DNA from: Martelella lutilitoris | GTDB lineage: Bacteria; Pseudomonadota; Alphaproteobacteria; Rhizobiales; Rhizobiaceae | Reading direction: 5' to 3' | DNA length: 64,000 nt | Assembly (NCBI RefSeq): GCF_016598595.1 | Contig: NZ_CP066786.1 | Coordinates: 1,449,501-1,513,500 of the forward strand | Shown here: positions 48,767 to 59,540 of the stretch, piece by piece | How positions within the stretch are numbered: the first letter of the stretch is position 1 | Layout of the letters: every line of letters starts with the position of its first letter | Program-made: the position numbers and the translations under genes | The notes under the pieces: model-generated | What the model was told of the DNA's origin: nothing | Database searches by the model: none | What the model saw: only the letters and a program-made list of their open reading frames with translations

Positions 48767-50173
48767 GTGAGTTTGCTATGGACATCAGCCGAAATGGTCG
48801 CGGCCATGGATGGCCGTCCGCTGGGCGAACTGCCGGAAGGCGTCAACGGCATTTCCATCGACAGCCGCTCGATCGCGCCCGGCGAAGCCTTCTTCGCCAT
48901 CAAGGGCGACCGGGTGGACGGCCATTCCTTCGCAGGGCTTGCCGCCGCCAACGGCGCGGGGCTTCTGGTCATCTCCGAGGCGAAGCTGCCGGCGCTCGGG
49001 CGTCTCACCTGTCCGATGATCGTGGTCGATGACGTGCTGGAGGCGATGGTGCGCCTCGCCGAGGCCTCCCGTGCCCGCGTTTCCGGCCGGATCATCGCCG
49101 TCACCGGTTCGGTCGGCAAGACTTCGACCAAGGAGATGATCGCGCGCGGGCTGAAGGCTTCCGGCAAGGTCCATGCGGCGGTCTCTTCCTTCAACAATCA
49201 CTGGGGCGTGCCGCTGACGCTCGCGCGCATGCCTGCCGACACCGAATTCGGCGTGTTCGAGATCGGCATGAACCATTCCGGCGAAATCCGCCCGCTGACA
49301 AAACTGGTGCGCCCGCATGTCGCTTTGGTGACGACGATCGCGCCGGTTCATATCGGCAATTTTTCCGGGCTCCGGGAAATCACCGCCGCCAAGGCGGAGA
49401 TCTTCGAGGGGCTGGAGCCGGAGGGGGCGGCGGTCATCAACCGCGATATCGAGGAATTCGAGGCGCTCGCGCGGGTCGCGAAGAATTGCGGCGCGCAGAT
49501 CGTTTCCTTCGGCGAGCATGCCAAGGCGCTGTTCCGCCTGCTCGACTACCGCACCGTCGGCGACAAGGGGCACGTCCAGGCGCTGCTCGGCACGGAAGAG
49601 CCGGTTTCCTTCAATCTCGGTCTGCCCGGCCAGCACATGGCGGAAAACGCGCTTGCGGCGCTTGCCGCGATCTCCATGTCCGGCGGCGACGCCCATGCAG
49701 CCCTGGAAGCGCTCGAGAATGCCGAACAGCTGAAGGGCAGGGGGCAGCGCCGGCTGCTTTCGATCGGCAATGGCAGCTTCACCCTGATCGATGAAAGCTA
49801 TAACGCCAATCCGGCCTCGATGCGCGCCGCTCTGGAATTGCTGGGCGCGGGCACGGGCGACGGACGCAGGATCGCCATACTCGGGGATATGCTGGAACTC
49901 GGCGACTATGCCGCCGAAGCGCATGAGGCGCTTGCCGGGCCGCTGGTCTCGGCCGGCGTCACCGATGTCTGGCTTGCGGGAGAGCATATGCAGGTTCTCA
50001 GAGACGCTCTTCCGGAAAGTATTGCTGTGGAATACCGGGCGAATGCCGACGAACTGGCGGAATTCGCCGTCGGCGCGGTCGCGGCCGGAGACACGGTGAT
50101 GGTAAAGTCATCCAACGGGCTGGGATTCGGCAGGATCGTCGCGAGACTGACCGGGGCCTATCCCGCGCGGTGA
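48767..50173 (+). CDS. murF: UDP-MurNAc-tripeptide:D-Ala-D-Ala ligase MurF
   Basis: 468 aa with GTG start 48767, after GGAGGG located at the end of murE. ATP site GSVGKTS at 114-120, then SSFNNHWGVPLTLARM and FEIGMNHSGEI, typical for MurF, and DESYNANPASMRAAL near 340. It adds the D-Ala-D-Ala made by Ddl. Confidence 0.97.
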   Translation: MSLLWTSAEMVAAMDGRPLGELPEGVNGISIDSRSIAPGEAFFAIKGDRVDGHSFAGLAAANGAGLLVISEAKLPALGRLTCPMIVVDDVLEAMVRLAEASRARVSGRIIAVTGSVGKTSTKEMIARGLKASGKVHAAVSSFNNHWGVPLTLARMPADTEFGVFEIGMNHSGEIRPLTKLVRPHVALVTTIAPVHIGNFSGLREITAAKAEIFEGLEPEGAAVINRDIEEFEALARVAKNCGAQIVSFGEHAKALFRLLDYRTVGDKGHVQALLGTEEPVSFNLGLPGQHMAENALAALAAISMSGGDAHAALEALENAEQLKGRGQRRLLSIGNGSFTLIDESYNANPASMRAALELLGAGTGDGRRIAILGDMLELGDYAAEAHEALAGPLVSAGVTDVWLAGEHMQVLRDALPESIAVEYRANADELAEFAVGAVAAGDTVMVKSSNGLGFGRIVARLTGAYPAR

Positions 50174-50306
50174 TAAACCGCTGATAAACGATTTTCGTGG
50201 TAAACAGACGTTTGACATGCCGCGAGATACGCAATTATGAAGCGCCGGTTGCGGCCCGTTCGGGGGCTGGTTCGGCGCGTTCCGCCGTCGCTGGAAAGGG
50301 GCGTTC

Positions 50307-51407
50307 ATGCTGATTTGGCTTGTGGAGCTGTCCGACAAGTTCCAGTTTTTCAATCTGTTCCGCTATATCACCTTCCGCTCCGGCGCTGCTGTCTTCACCT
50401 CGGCCCTGATCGTCTTCCTCTTCGGTCCGCGCATTATCGCCGCGCTCAGAATCAGGCAGGGAAAGGGCCAGCCGATCCGCGCAGACGGTCCGCAGACGCA
50501 TTTCAAGAAGGCCGGCACGCCGACCATGGGCGGGCTGATGATCCTCGCCGGCATTGTCGGTTCCGCGCTGTTGTGGGCCGATCTTTCAAACGCCTATGTG
50601 GTCGCAACGCTGCTGGTCACGCTCGGTTTCGGGGCGATCGGTTTTTACGACGACTATCTCAAGGTCACCAAACAGTCCGACAAGGGCTTTTCCGGCAGGC
50701 GGCGGTTGTTCTTCGAATTCATCATCGCCGGCGTTGCCGTCGCCTTCATGATGTATGCCGCCAATCTGGCGACGATCGACGGCGCGACGCTCGGCTCGGC
50801 GCTGACCTTTCCGTTCTTCAAGGACGTGATCATCGATCTCGGCTGGTTCTTCATTCCCTTCGGCGCCTTCGTGATCGTCGCCGCCGGCAATTCGGTGAAC
50901 CTGACCGACGGGCTTGACGGGCTTGCCACCGTGCCGGTGATCATCGCCTCCGGCTCCTTCGCGCTGATCGCCTATGTGGTCGGCAACTCGGTTTTCGCAA
51001 CCTATCTGCAGATCAACTACGTGCCTGGCACGGGCGAGCTCGTGGTGCTGCTCTCCGCCGTCATCGGCGCCTGCATGGGTTTTCTATGGTTCAACGCCCC
51101 ACCCGCGGCGATTTTCATGGGCGATACCGGTTCGCTGGCGCTCGGCGGGCTGATCGGGTCCGTCGCGGTGGCCACCAAGCATGAAATCGTGATGGCGATC
51201 ATCTGCGGCCTTTTCGTGCTCGAGGCGCTCTCCGTTATCATCCAGGTCGCCGTCTACAAGAAGACCGCCAAGCGGGTCTTCCTGATGGCGCCGATCCACC
51301 ACCATTTCGAAAAGCTCGGCTGGACCGAGAGCCAGGTCGTGATCCGCTTCTGGATCATCTCCTTCGGCCTCGCCCTGATCGGCCTTTCGACCCTGAAGCT
51401 TCGATAG
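50307..51407 (+). CDS. mraY: Phospho-MurNAc-pentapeptide translocase MraY
   Basis: 366 aa, about ten membrane helices. MraY makes lipid I by joining UDP-MurNAc-pentapeptide to undecaprenyl phosphate. The catalytic Asp pair is in [23 protein letters not shown] and [13 protein letters not shown] are conserved family motifs. The gap from murF is 133 bp, the longest in the mur part of the cluster; it contains no clear terminator. Confidence 0.97.
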   Translation: MLIWLVELSDKFQFFNLFRYITFRSGAAVFTSALIVFLFGPRIIAALRIRQGKGQPIRADGPQTHFKKAGTPTMGGLMILAGIVGSALLWADLSNAYVVATLLVTLGFGAIGFYDDYLKVTKQSDKGFSGRRRLFFEFIIAGVAVAFMMYAANLATIDGATLGSALTFPFFKDVIIDLGWFFIPFGAFVIVAAGNSVNLTDGLDGLATVPVIIASGSFALIAYVVGNSVFATYLQINYVPGTGELVVLLSAVIGACMGFLWFNAPPAAIFMGDTGSLALGGLIGSVAVATKHEIVMAIICGLFVLEALSVIIQVAVYKKTAKRVFLMAPIHHHFEKLGWTESQVVIRFWIISFGLALIGLSTLKLR

Positions 51408-51418
51408 GAAAACAATCC

Positions 51419-52825
51419 GTGATCCCGGTCTCCGTCTTTTCCGGCAAGAAAGTCGCTCTTTTCGGGCTCGGCGGCTCGGGCCTCGCGAGCGCGAAGGCGC
51501 TTGTGGCGGGCGGCGCGGATGTGGTCGCCTATGACGACCGCGCGGAAAGCCGGGCGGCGGCGGCCGAAGCGGGTATTGCCGTGGCCGACCTGAGGGAGGC
51601 GGATTGGGATAGCTTCGACGCGCTTGTTCTGGCGCCCGGCGTGCCGCTCACCCATCCCAAACCGCACTGGACGGTGGAACTGGCGCAGGCCGCCGGCGTC
51701 GAAATCATCGGCGATGTGGAGCTCTTTGCCCGCGAGCGCCGTGCGACCTGCCCCGAGGCCAGGCTGATCGCGATCACCGGCACCAACGGCAAGTCGACGA
51801 CGACGGCGCTGATCGGCCATATCCTGAAGGACGCCGGTCGCGACGCTCAGGTTGGGGGTAATATCGGACGCGCCGTGCTCGACCTCGATCCGCTTGCGCC
51901 GGAGCGTTTCTACGTGGTCGAGTGCTCCTCCTACCAGATCGACCTGGCGCCGACGCTCGATGCCGATGTCGGCCTTCTTCTGAACCTTACGCCGGACCAT
52001 CTCGACCGGCACGGCGACATGGACCGCTATGCGGCGATCAAGGCGCGGCTGGTTGCCGGCGCTGCGACCGCGGTCGTCGGCGCTGATGACGACTATTGCC
52101 GCGCCATCGCACGCCGTTTGATCGATGCCGGCCATGCGGTTGTCCCGGTTTCGGCGGATATCACCCATGTCGAGGCGGGTCTTGCCTTTGACGGGCGGGC
52201 CATTGTCTCAGCCGGCGATGGCCGCGTGGTTGTCGACCTTTCCGGTCATGCGGTTTTGCGCGGCGCGCATAACGGCCAGAATGTCGCCGCGGCGATTGCC
52301 GCCTGCCGTGCGGTCGGGCTTTCTGATTCTGAAATCGAAAAAGGCATCGCGACGTTCAAGGGGCTTGCCCACCGCATGCAGCCGATCGCGCGGCGCGGCA
52401 GGGTGCTGTTCGTCAATGATTCCAAGGCGACGAATGCGGAAGCCGCAGCGCCCGCGCTGAAGACCTTCGACACGATCTACTGGATTGCCGGCGGACGGGC
52501 AAAGCAGGGCGGCATTGCCGCGCTTGAGACCTTCTTTCCGAAGATCGCCAAAACCTATCTGATCGGGGAGGCGGCAGACGCCTTCGCCGAGACGCTTGCC
52601 GGCCGGAGTGAAATCGTGCTGTCCGGCACGCTGGAACAGGCGGTGCGCGATGCGGCGGGCGACGCGGCGGCGGATGACAGGGCGGCGCCGGTCGTTCTCC
52701 TGTCGCCGGCCTGCGCCAGTTTCGATCAGTTCGGAAGTTTCGAAAAACGGGGCGATGCCTTCGTCAGCGCCGTGATGGCGCTTGACGGCGTAAGCCCGCC
52801 CGATGACAGCGGCAAGGGGAAATAA
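51419..52825 (+). CDS. murD: UDP-MurNAc-L-Ala:D-Glu ligase MurD
   Basis: 468 aa with GTG start 51419. N-terminal Rossmann [17 protein letters not shown] site GTNGKST (121-127), and [16 protein letters not shown] in the C-terminal part. The chain carries a longer C-terminal tail ([14 protein letters not shown]) than E. coli MurD. Starts 11 bp after mraY. Confidence 0.96.
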   Translation: MIPVSVFSGKKVALFGLGGSGLASAKALVAGGADVVAYDDRAESRAAAAEAGIAVADLREADWDSFDALVLAPGVPLTHPKPHWTVELAQAAGVEIIGDVELFARERRATCPEARLIAITGTNGKSTTTALIGHILKDAGRDAQVGGNIGRAVLDLDPLAPERFYVVECSSYQIDLAPTLDADVGLLLNLTPDHLDRHGDMDRYAAIKARLVAGAATAVVGADDDYCRAIARRLIDAGHAVVPVSADITHVEAGLAFDGRAIVSAGDGRVVVDLSGHAVLRGAHNGQNVAAAIAACRAVGLSDSEIEKGIATFKGLAHRMQPIARRGRVLFVNDSKATNAEAAAPALKTFDTIYWIAGGRAKQGGIAALETFFPKIAKTYLIGEAADAFAETLAGRSEIVLSGTLEQAVRDAAGDAAADDRAAPVVLLSPACASFDQFGSFEKRGDAFVSAVMALDGVSPPDDSGKGK

Positions 52826-52828
52826 GCC

Positions 52829-53989
52829 ATGGTCTCTCGCGTTCAACGCGGACCGATCGCGGACTGGTTCTGGACCATCGACCGATGGCTGCTCGCGGCC
52901 TTCATCGCGCTGATGGGCATCGGTTTCATGCTCTCCTTCGCGGCTTCGCCCGCCGTTGCCGATCGCCTTGGCTATGACAGTTTCCACTTCGTCCGTCGTC
53001 ATGCGATCTTCCTTGCGCCGTCGCTTGCCGTGATGATCGGTCTTTCCTTCTGTTCGCCGCGGATGATCCGAAGGCTCGCCGTGATCATCCTGGTCGGTTC
53101 GCTGATGATGATGGTCGCGACGCTCTTCATCGGCACGGCCAATAACGGGTCAAGACGGTGGATCGTGCTGGCCGGCTTTTCGCTGCAGCCGTCGGAATTC
53201 CTCAAGCCTGCCTTCGCCGTGGTCTGCGCCTGGCTGTTTGCCGAGCACCACCGCTATCCGGAGATTCCGGGCAATCTCTTTGCCGGACTGCTGTTCATCA
53301 TTTCCGCCGTGCTCCTGATCGCCCAGCCGGACTTCGGTCAGACCGTGCTTCTGGGCATCGTCTGGGGCGGCATTTTCTTCATGGCCGGCATGTCTTGGAT
53401 CTGGATTGCCGGGCTCGCGGGCGCGGGCGTTGCCGGTTTTCTCGCGGCCTATGCCTGGCTGCCGCACGTGACCTCGCGTATCGACCGGTTTCTCACCGGC
53501 GAGGGCGACAATCTCCAGGTCGAACTTGCCGCCAAGGCTATCCAGCAGGGCGGGCTTTTCGGTCTCGGGCCAGGCGAGGGCATCGTCAAGCGCCGCCTGC
53601 CGGACAGCCATACGGACTTCGTCTTCTCCGTCGCGGCGGAGGAATTCGGCATCCTGTTCTGCATGTTCATCGTCGCGATCTTCGCCTTCATCGTGCTGCG
53701 CGGGCTGACGCACGCCTATCGCGAACGTGATGACTTCGCCCGCTTCGCCGTCGCCGGCCTCGTGCTGCAGATCGGCATGCAGTCGATCATCAATATCGGC
53801 GTCGCGCTGCAACTGATGCCGGCCAAGGGCATGACCCTGCCGCTGATCTCGGCCGGGGGCTCGTCTATGATCGCAACCTGCGTCGGCGCGGGCTTTATTT
53901 TGGCCCTGACGCGCCACCGGCCGGAAAAGCGCGCCCGACAGGACCATTTCTTTCAGCCGGGCCGATCGCGCGGCGTCCCAGCGGAATAG
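52829..53989 (+). CDS. ftsW: Septal peptidoglycan polymerase FtsW (SEDS)
   Basis: 386 aa with about ten membrane helices. FtsW polymerises lipid II with FtsI. The catalytic-loop motif RRLPDSHTDFVFSVAAEEFG and LPLISAGGSSMIATC near the end are SEDS signatures. ATG 52829 is 3 bp after the murD stop. Confidence 0.97.
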   Translation: MVSRVQRGPIADWFWTIDRWLLAAFIALMGIGFMLSFAASPAVADRLGYDSFHFVRRHAIFLAPSLAVMIGLSFCSPRMIRRLAVIILVGSLMMMVATLFIGTANNGSRRWIVLAGFSLQPSEFLKPAFAVVCAWLFAEHHRYPEIPGNLFAGLLFIISAVLLIAQPDFGQTVLLGIVWGGIFFMAGMSWIWIAGLAGAGVAGFLAAYAWLPHVTSRIDRFLTGEGDNLQVELAAKAIQQGGLFGLGPGEGIVKRRLPDSHTDFVFSVAAEEFGILFCMFIVAIFAFIVLRGLTHAYRERDDFARFAVAGLVLQIGMQSIINIGVALQLMPAKGMTLPLISAGGSSMIATCVGAGFILALTRHRPEKRARQDHFFQPGRSRGVPAE

Positions 53990-53997
53990 GTTTTACC

Positions 53998-55113
53998 ATG
54001 GAAAGCAAGCTCTTCTTCCTCGCCGCCGGCGGGACCGGTGGACATGTTTTTCCGGCGGAAGCCCTGGCGCATGAACTGATACGCCGGGGCCACACGGTCC
54101 ATCTGGTGACGGACAGTCGCGCCGAGCGCTATTCGGGAAGCTTTCCGGCGGAGAAGATCCACATCGTGCCTTCGGCCACGATCGGCTCGAAGAACCCGAT
54201 CTCGATCGTCCGGGCCGGCTTCACGCTGTTCAAGGGCTCGCGCGTGGCGCGGTCGCTGTTCGCCGCGTTCAGGCCTGCCGCGGTGATCGGCTTCGGCGGC
54301 TATCCGACGGTGCCTCCGCTCTATGCGGCTGCGGCCAGCGGCATTCCGACCATGCTGCATGAGCAGAATGCGGTGATGGGGCGCGCCAACAAGATGCTGG
54401 CCCCGCGCGTCAACGCCATTGCCGGCGGTTTCCTGACGGGCGAGGGAGAGCCGCTCGGCGCCAAGATCTTCCCGACCGGCAATCCGGTACGGCCTGCCGT
54501 TCTGGAGGCGGCGAAGACCGCCTATGACGAGCGGACGGTGGACGCGCCCTTCAACCTCCTCGTCTTCGGCGGAAGCCAGGGGGCCCATTTCTTTGCCGAT
54601 GCCGTTCCCGATGCGCTTGCCCGCCTTTCGCCCGAGATGCGAGCCCTGTTCCGCGTCACGCAGCAGGCGCGGCCGGAAGATGTCGATCAGGTGACCGCGC
54701 GCTTTGCCGAACTCGGCATTCCGGCGGACATCTCGCCCTTCTTCTCCGACATGGCCCGGCGGATCGCAGAGGCTCATCTCGTCGTCTGCCGCTCCGGCGC
54801 CTCGACGGTGTCGGAGCTCTCCGTTATCGGGCGTCCGGCGATCTATGTGCCCTATCCCCATGCGCTCGATCATGACCAGGCGGCCAATGCGGCGCTGGTC
54901 TCGGCGAACGGCGGGGCAGAGGTCGTGCGCCAGTCCGCGTTGACGGGCGAGCGCTTTTCGGAATTGTTAACCGAAGCGGTGAATGATCCGGAGAAACTGA
55001 CTGCCGCGGCGCTCGCGGCAAAGGACGCAGGCAAACCCGACGCGACGGAACGGCTCGCCGACATGGCTGAGGCTCTGGCGTCGGGCAGAAAGATTGAAGG
55101 AACGGAAAGATGA
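53998..55113 (+). CDS. murG: UDP-GlcNAc:lipid I GlcNAc transferase MurG
   Basis: 371 aa. It adds GlcNAc to lipid I, giving lipid II. The GT-B fold N-terminus has [19 protein letters not shown], with the GGTGGH loop, and the donor domain has [15 protein letters not shown] and [14 protein letters not shown]. It overlaps murC by 4 bases. Confidence 0.97.
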   Translation: MESKLFFLAAGGTGGHVFPAEALAHELIRRGHTVHLVTDSRAERYSGSFPAEKIHIVPSATIGSKNPISIVRAGFTLFKGSRVARSLFAAFRPAAVIGFGGYPTVPPLYAAAASGIPTMLHEQNAVMGRANKMLAPRVNAIAGGFLTGEGEPLGAKIFPTGNPVRPAVLEAAKTAYDERTVDAPFNLLVFGGSQGAHFFADAVPDALARLSPEMRALFRVTQQARPEDVDQVTARFAELGIPADISPFFSDMARRIAEAHLVVCRSGASTVSELSVIGRPAIYVPYPHALDHDQAANAALVSANGGAEVVRQSALTGERFSELLTEAVNDPEKLTAAALAAKDAGKPDATERLADMAEALASGRKIEGTER

Positions 55114-56510
55114 AAATGCCTCAGGCGATCGGTGTCGTTCATTTTGTCGGCATCGGTGGTATCGGCATGAGCGGCATTGCCGAGGTTCTCAAGAACCTCG
55201 GCTATCAGGTTCAGGGCTCCGACCAGGCCGAAAGCGCCAATGTTCAGCGATTGCGCGAAAAGGGCATTGCCGTTTCCATCGGTCACCGGCCCGAGAATCT
55301 GGGCGATGCGGAAGTGGTTGTCGTTTCCTCGGCGATCAAGCGCGCCAATCCGGAACTCGTCGCCGCCCGCGAAAAACACCTGCCGGTGGTTCGCCGCGCC
55401 GAGATGCTGGCGGAACTGATGCGCTTTCGTGACGCGATCGCCATTGGCGGCACCCACGGCAAGACCACGACGACCTCGATGGTTGCCGCCCTGCTTGACG
55501 CCGGCAATCTCGATCCGACGGTCATCAACGGCGGCATCATCAATGCCTATGGCACCAATGCGCGCATGGGCGAGGGGGAATGGATGGTGGTCGAGGCGGA
55601 TGAATCCGACGGAACCTTCCTGAAACTGCCGGCCGAAATCGCCGTCGTCACCAATATCGATCCCGAACATCTCGACCATTACGGTACGTTTGACGGCGTG
55701 CGCGCCGCTTTCCGCCAGTTCGTCGAGAACGTGCCGTTTTACGGTTGCGGCGTGCTGTGCCTCGACCATCCGGAAGTACAGTCGCTTGTCGGCCAGATCG
55801 AGGACCGGCGCATCGTCACCTATGGCGAGAACCGCCAGGCCGATGTGCGCTTCTCCAATATCCGCAATGAAGGCATCCACACGATCTTCGACGTCGATAT
55901 CCGCCGCCGCCGCCGGCCTTCGGTGAAGCTCGAGAACCTGGCGCTGCCGATGCCCGGCCGCCACAACGTCTCGAACGCGACGGCGGCCATTGCCGTTGCC
56001 GACCGGCTGCATATTTCCGAAGCCGACATCCGCAAGGGCCTTGCGGCCTTCGGCGGCGTCAAGCGCCGGTTCACGCTGGTCGGCACCTGGAACGATGTGC
56101 AGATCTTCGATGATTACGGCCATCACCCGGTCGAGATCCGCTCCGTCCTGCGCGCCGCGCGCGAGGCCTGCAACGGCCGGATCATCGCCATCCACCAGCC
56201 GCATCGTTTTTCGCGGCTGGAGAGCCTGTTCGAGGATTTCACCAATTGCTTCAACGATGCCGACACGGTGTTCATCGCCCCCGTCTATGCGGCGGGCGAA
56301 GACCCCCGCGAAGGCTATGACGGCGAAACGCTCGCTGCCGGCATAAGGGCCGCCGGTCACCGCGACGCGCGCTATCTCGCCGCCGAGGAAGAATTGGCGG
56401 CACGCATCGCCGGCGTCGCCGAACCGGGCGATTTCGTCGTCATGCTCGGCGCCGGCAGCATCACCCAGTGGGCCGCGCGCCTGCCGCTCGCGCTCGAAGA
56501 AACGGCGTGA
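55110..56510 (+). CDS. murC: UDP-MurNAc:L-alanine ligase MurC
   Basis: 466 aa, ATGA overlap with murG. N-terminal GIGGIGMSG (14-22), ATP site [10 protein letters not shown] (from 114) and [10 protein letters not shown], all typical of MurC. It starts peptide-stem synthesis. A start at the ATG 55116 is also possible. Confidence 0.97.
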   Translation: MKMPQAIGVVHFVGIGGIGMSGIAEVLKNLGYQVQGSDQAESANVQRLREKGIAVSIGHRPENLGDAEVVVVSSAIKRANPELVAAREKHLPVVRRAEMLAELMRFRDAIAIGGTHGKTTTTSMVAALLDAGNLDPTVINGGIINAYGTNARMGEGEWMVVEADESDGTFLKLPAEIAVVTNIDPEHLDHYGTFDGVRAAFRQFVENVPFYGCGVLCLDHPEVQSLVGQIEDRRIVTYGENRQADVRFSNIRNEGIHTIFDVDIRRRRRPSVKLENLALPMPGRHNVSNATAAIAVADRLHISEADIRKGLAAFGGVKRRFTLVGTWNDVQIFDDYGHHPVEIRSVLRAAREACNGRIIAIHQPHRFSRLESLFEDFTNCFNDADTVFIAPVYAAGEDPREGYDGETLAAGIRAAGHRDARYLAAEEELAARIAGVAEPGDFVVMLGAGSITQWAARLPLALEETA

Positions 56511-56522
56511 TGGAGCGGATCC

Positions 56523-57491
56523 ATGCTTGACGGTAAAGAACTGATCGCAAGGCTCGGCAAGGCCGCGACCGAACTGCGGGGCCGGCTCGTGCCCAATACG
56601 GCGATGGAGCGGGTGACCTGGCTGCGCGCCGGCGGTCCGGCCGAGCTTCTGTTCCAGCCGCTCGATGAGGACGATCTCCGGCTGTTTCTGCGGGCGCTTC
56701 CGGCGGATGTGCCATTGAGCGTCATCGGCGTCGGATCGAACCTGCTGGTGCGCGACGGTGGGCTTTCCGGCGCGGTGGTGCGCCTTTCGGCCAAGGGGTT
56801 TGGCCAGCAGGAGGTTGCGGGCGAGAACCGGATCATCGCCGGCGCGATTTCGCCGGACAAGCATATCGCCGGTTTTGCCATGGATCAGGGCATTGGCGGG
56901 TTCTCCTTCATGTATGGCATTCCCGGCTCGCTTGGGGGCGCGCTGGCGATGAATGCCGGCGCCCACGGCACGGAAATTTCGGAACGCGTGGTGGAGATCT
57001 ATGGTCTGGACCGCAGCGGCGAGAAAGTGACGATCCCGCGCGAGGCCATGCGCTATGACTATCGCTCCGCCGCCGTGCCGAAGGGCGTGATCTTCACCGG
57101 CGCGCTGCTCGAGGGCTTTGCCCGGGATCGGTCGGCGATTCGCGACGAGATGGAGACGGTGCGTGCCCACCGCGAGACCGCTCAGCCGGTGCAGGAGAAG
57201 ACCGGCGGCTCAACCTTCAAGAATCCCGACGGCCAGTCGGCCTGGCGGCTGATCGACGAGGCAGGCTGTCGCGGTCTGATGATCGGCGGTGCGCAGATGT
57301 CGCCGATGCACTGCAACTTCATGATCAATCGCGGCAATGCGTCGGCCCACGATCTGGAATATCTCGGCGAGACCGTGCGCGAACGCGTCTACAACCACTC
57401 CGGCATCCTGCTGGAATGGGAAATCCGGCGCGTCGGACGTTTCCTCGCTGGCCGCGATGTCTACGAATTCGTGCCTCAGGATCTGGATTGA
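56523..57491 (+). CDS. murB: UDP-N-acetylenolpyruvylglucosamine reductase MurB
   Basis: 322 aa. FAD enzyme that reduces UDP-GlcNAc-enolpyruvate to UDP-MurNAc. FAD-binding [16 protein letters not shown] and [18 protein letters not shown] are present; the catalytic serine lies in [11 protein letters not shown]. Type I length. Starts 12 bp after murC. Confidence 0.97.
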   Translation: MLDGKELIARLGKAATELRGRLVPNTAMERVTWLRAGGPAELLFQPLDEDDLRLFLRALPADVPLSVIGVGSNLLVRDGGLSGAVVRLSAKGFGQQEVAGENRIIAGAISPDKHIAGFAMDQGIGGFSFMYGIPGSLGGALAMNAGAHGTEISERVVEIYGLDRSGEKVTIPREAMRYDYRSAAVPKGVIFTGALLEGFARDRSAIRDEMETVRAHRETAQPVQEKTGGSTFKNPDGQSAWRLIDEAGCRGLMIGGAQMSPMHCNFMINRGNASAHDLEYLGETVRERVYNHSGILLEWEIRRVGRFLAGRDVYEFVPQDLD

Positions 57492-57590
57492 GACCCGGCG
57501 CGGCAAGGCGCTTGTGGCAGGGCGTTAGCGCTGTCAGGCGGGGCTAAAAGCCTCAACCGGAACAGCTTTTTCTCATCCGGTTAACCAAAG

Positions 57591-57605
57591 TAAACACTTC
57601 ATTAA
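57591..57605 (+). promoter_or_regulatory. CtrA-like box upstream of ddl-ftsQAZ
   Basis: TAAA-CACTTCA-TTAA followed by C, one mismatch from the CtrA consensus TTAA-N7-TTAA(C). It lies in the only sizeable gap (211 bp) between murB and ddl. CtrA is known to control ftsQ/ftsA/ftsZ promoters in Caulobacter. Confidence 0.4.
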
Positions 57606-57702
57606 CCATCCTCCTTCACTAATGGGGACAAGAAACGCTTTCCTCAAAAAAGCGGTATTCCAGGTGTTGGTCCGGCTTTTGCCGGCAAAGGCGGGGACGG
57701 GT

Positions 57703-58626
57703 ATGAGTTCCGGACATGTGGCTGTATTAATGGGCGGGTTTTCCTCCGAGCGTCAGGTCAGCCTGGCGTCGGGAAAGTCCTGCGCCGATGCGCTGGAAGC
57801 CGAAGGCTTCCGCGTCAGCCGGATCGACGTGACCCGCGATGTCGCCACCGTGCTTTCCGAACTAAAGCCCGATGTCGCCTTCAATGCGCTTCACGGCCCC
57901 TTCGGCGAAGACGGGAAGGTGCAGGGCATCCTCGAATATCTTGAAATCCCCTATACCCATTCCGGTGTGCTGGCCTCGGCGCTCGCCATGGACAAGGCCC
58001 AGGCCAAGCGGGTTGCTGCCGCTTGCGGCGTTCCGGTTGCGGACAGCCTTATTCTTCAGCGCGGCGAGATCGGCAATACCCACCCGATGGCGCCGCCCTA
58101 TGTTCTGAAGCCGATAAACGAGGGCTCGTCCTTCGGCGTGCTGATCGTCGACGAGGACCAGGCAAATCCGCCGCAATCGATCTCGTCTAACGAATGGACC
58201 TTCGGCGAGAAGATCATGGTCGAGCGCTTCATCAAGGGTCGCGAATTCACCTGCGGCGTGATGGACGGCACGGCGCTCTGCGTGACCGAGATCGTTCCCG
58301 TCGGCCAGAAATTCTACGATTTCGACGCCAAATATCGGCCCGGCGGATCGAAACACATTCTGCCTGCGGAAATTAAACCGAATATTTACCAAAAGATTCA
58401 ATCATTGGCCGTTCAGGCGCATCAGGCAATCGGGTGCCGCGGCGTTTCCCGTTCGGATTTCCGTTTCGACGAGACGCTGGGTGAGGACGGCATCATCTGG
58501 CTGGAGGTGAACACCCAGCCCGGGATGACCGAAACCTCCCTGGTACCCGAGATGGCTGCCGATGCCGGCTATGATTTTGGTGCATTTCTCCGGTGGATGG
58601 TGGAGGACGCTTCGTGTTTGCGATGA
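57703..58626 (+). CDS. ddl: D-alanine:D-alanine ligase
   Basis: 307 aa from ATG 57703 ([20 protein letters not shown]), matching family length; an extension to 57622 is not family-like and overlaps the regulatory gap. ATP-grasp motifs: [14 protein letters not shown] and [15 protein letters not shown]. It makes the D-Ala-D-Ala used by MurF. Its last 13 bases overlap ftsQ. Confidence 0.96.
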   Translation: MSSGHVAVLMGGFSSERQVSLASGKSCADALEAEGFRVSRIDVTRDVATVLSELKPDVAFNALHGPFGEDGKVQGILEYLEIPYTHSGVLASALAMDKAQAKRVAAACGVPVADSLILQRGEIGNTHPMAPPYVLKPINEGSSFGVLIVDEDQANPPQSISSNEWTFGEKIMVERFIKGREFTCGVMDGTALCVTEIVPVGQKFYDFDAKYRPGGSKHILPAEIKPNIYQKIQSLAVQAHQAIGCRGVSRSDFRFDETLGEDGIIWLEVNTQPGMTETSLVPEMAADAGYDFGAFLRWMVEDASCLR

Positions 58627-59540
58627 AGGCGAAAAAGGGCGATACGGCCGAGAACGGCCGCAGCGAACCCGTCGGACGGAGCGGCGTCCTGCCGCGTCCC
58701 GTCAGGCGCGTGGTCCGCGTTTCGACCGGCCTTCTCACCGGCCGCACGCCCGTGCCGCGCCATGCGGGAAGCCTCGCCGCGCTCGTCTTCTTCGTTGCCG
58801 TCGGCGCGAATGCGATTGCCGTTGCCGACAAGGGCGACCTTTTGCGCCGCGCGGCCTTCCAGATTGCCGGCTTTGCGGTCGAGGATATCGAGATATCCGG
58901 CAATGAGCAGACCTCCGAGATCGCCATTCTGCAAAGCCTCGGCCTCGAAGGCGCCTATTCGCTGCGGGGCATCGACGTCCAGCTGGCGCGCGGGCAGCTT
59001 CTGAACCTGCCATGGGTGGCGGAAGCCGATGTACGCAAGATCTATCCTTCGACGCTGAAGATCACGCTGACCGAACGCGAACCTTACGCGCTCTGGCAGC
59101 AGGAAGACGGCCGGACACTGATGATCGAGCAGAACGGAAATGTCATCGGCCCGCTCAGCGCGCCGAAATTTCGCCGGCTTCCCCTGGTTCTCGGCCAGGG
59201 CGGCAATTTTGCCGCCGCCGACATCGACGGCCTGCTCGAAGGCTGGCCGGCGCTTTCCGAGCGCGTGCGCGCCTACAAGCGCGTCGACGGCCGCCGCTGG
59301 GACCTCTATCTCGACAACGGCATGATCGTGAAACTGCCGCAGCAGGAAACGGAAACCGCGCTCGGGCGTCTCAAGAGCCTTGAAGAGAGCCGGTCGATCC
59401 TGGAGCGCGAGATCGCCGCCGTCGATCTCAGGCTTGAGGACCGGATCGCCATACAGCTGACGCCCGAAGCCATGGAGCGGCGTCAGGCGGCAACGGAGGC
59501 GCTCGAAAAGACAATCAAGAACAAGGGGAGGCGCCTGTGA
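58614..59540 (+). CDS. ftsQ: Cell division protein FtsQ
   Basis: 308 aa from GTG 58614 ([10 protein letters not shown] follows), 7 nt after GGAGG; earlier in-frame starts lie inside ddl. A basic cytoplasmic start, one membrane helix (about 55-72, [17 protein letters not shown]), then the POTRA domain ([20 protein letters not shown] to [20 protein letters not shown]). Links early and late divisome proteins. Overlaps ftsA by 4 bases (GTGA). Confidence 0.95.
   Translation: MFAMKAKKGDTAENGRSEPVGRSGVLPRPVRRVVRVSTGLLTGRTPVPRHAGSLAALVFFVAVGANAIAVADKGDLLRRAAFQIAGFAVEDIEISGNEQTSEIAILQSLGLEGAYSLRGIDVQLARGQLLNLPWVAEADVRKIYPSTLKITLTEREPYALWQQEDGRTLMIEQNGNVIGPLSAPKFRRLPLVLGQGGNFAAADIDGLLEGWPALSERVRAYKRVDGRRWDLYLDNGMIVKLPQQETETALGRLKSLEESRSILEREIAAVDLRLEDRIAIQLTPEAMERRQAATEALEKTIKNKGRRL

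Noticed and set aside
45405..48785. 1126-codon open frame on the minus strand
   Set aside because: Antisense to ftsI and murE, both of which carry full catalytic motifs.
54870..57170. 766-codon open frame on the minus strand
   Set aside because: Antisense to murC and murB; no domain and His/Arg/Asp-rich shadow composition.
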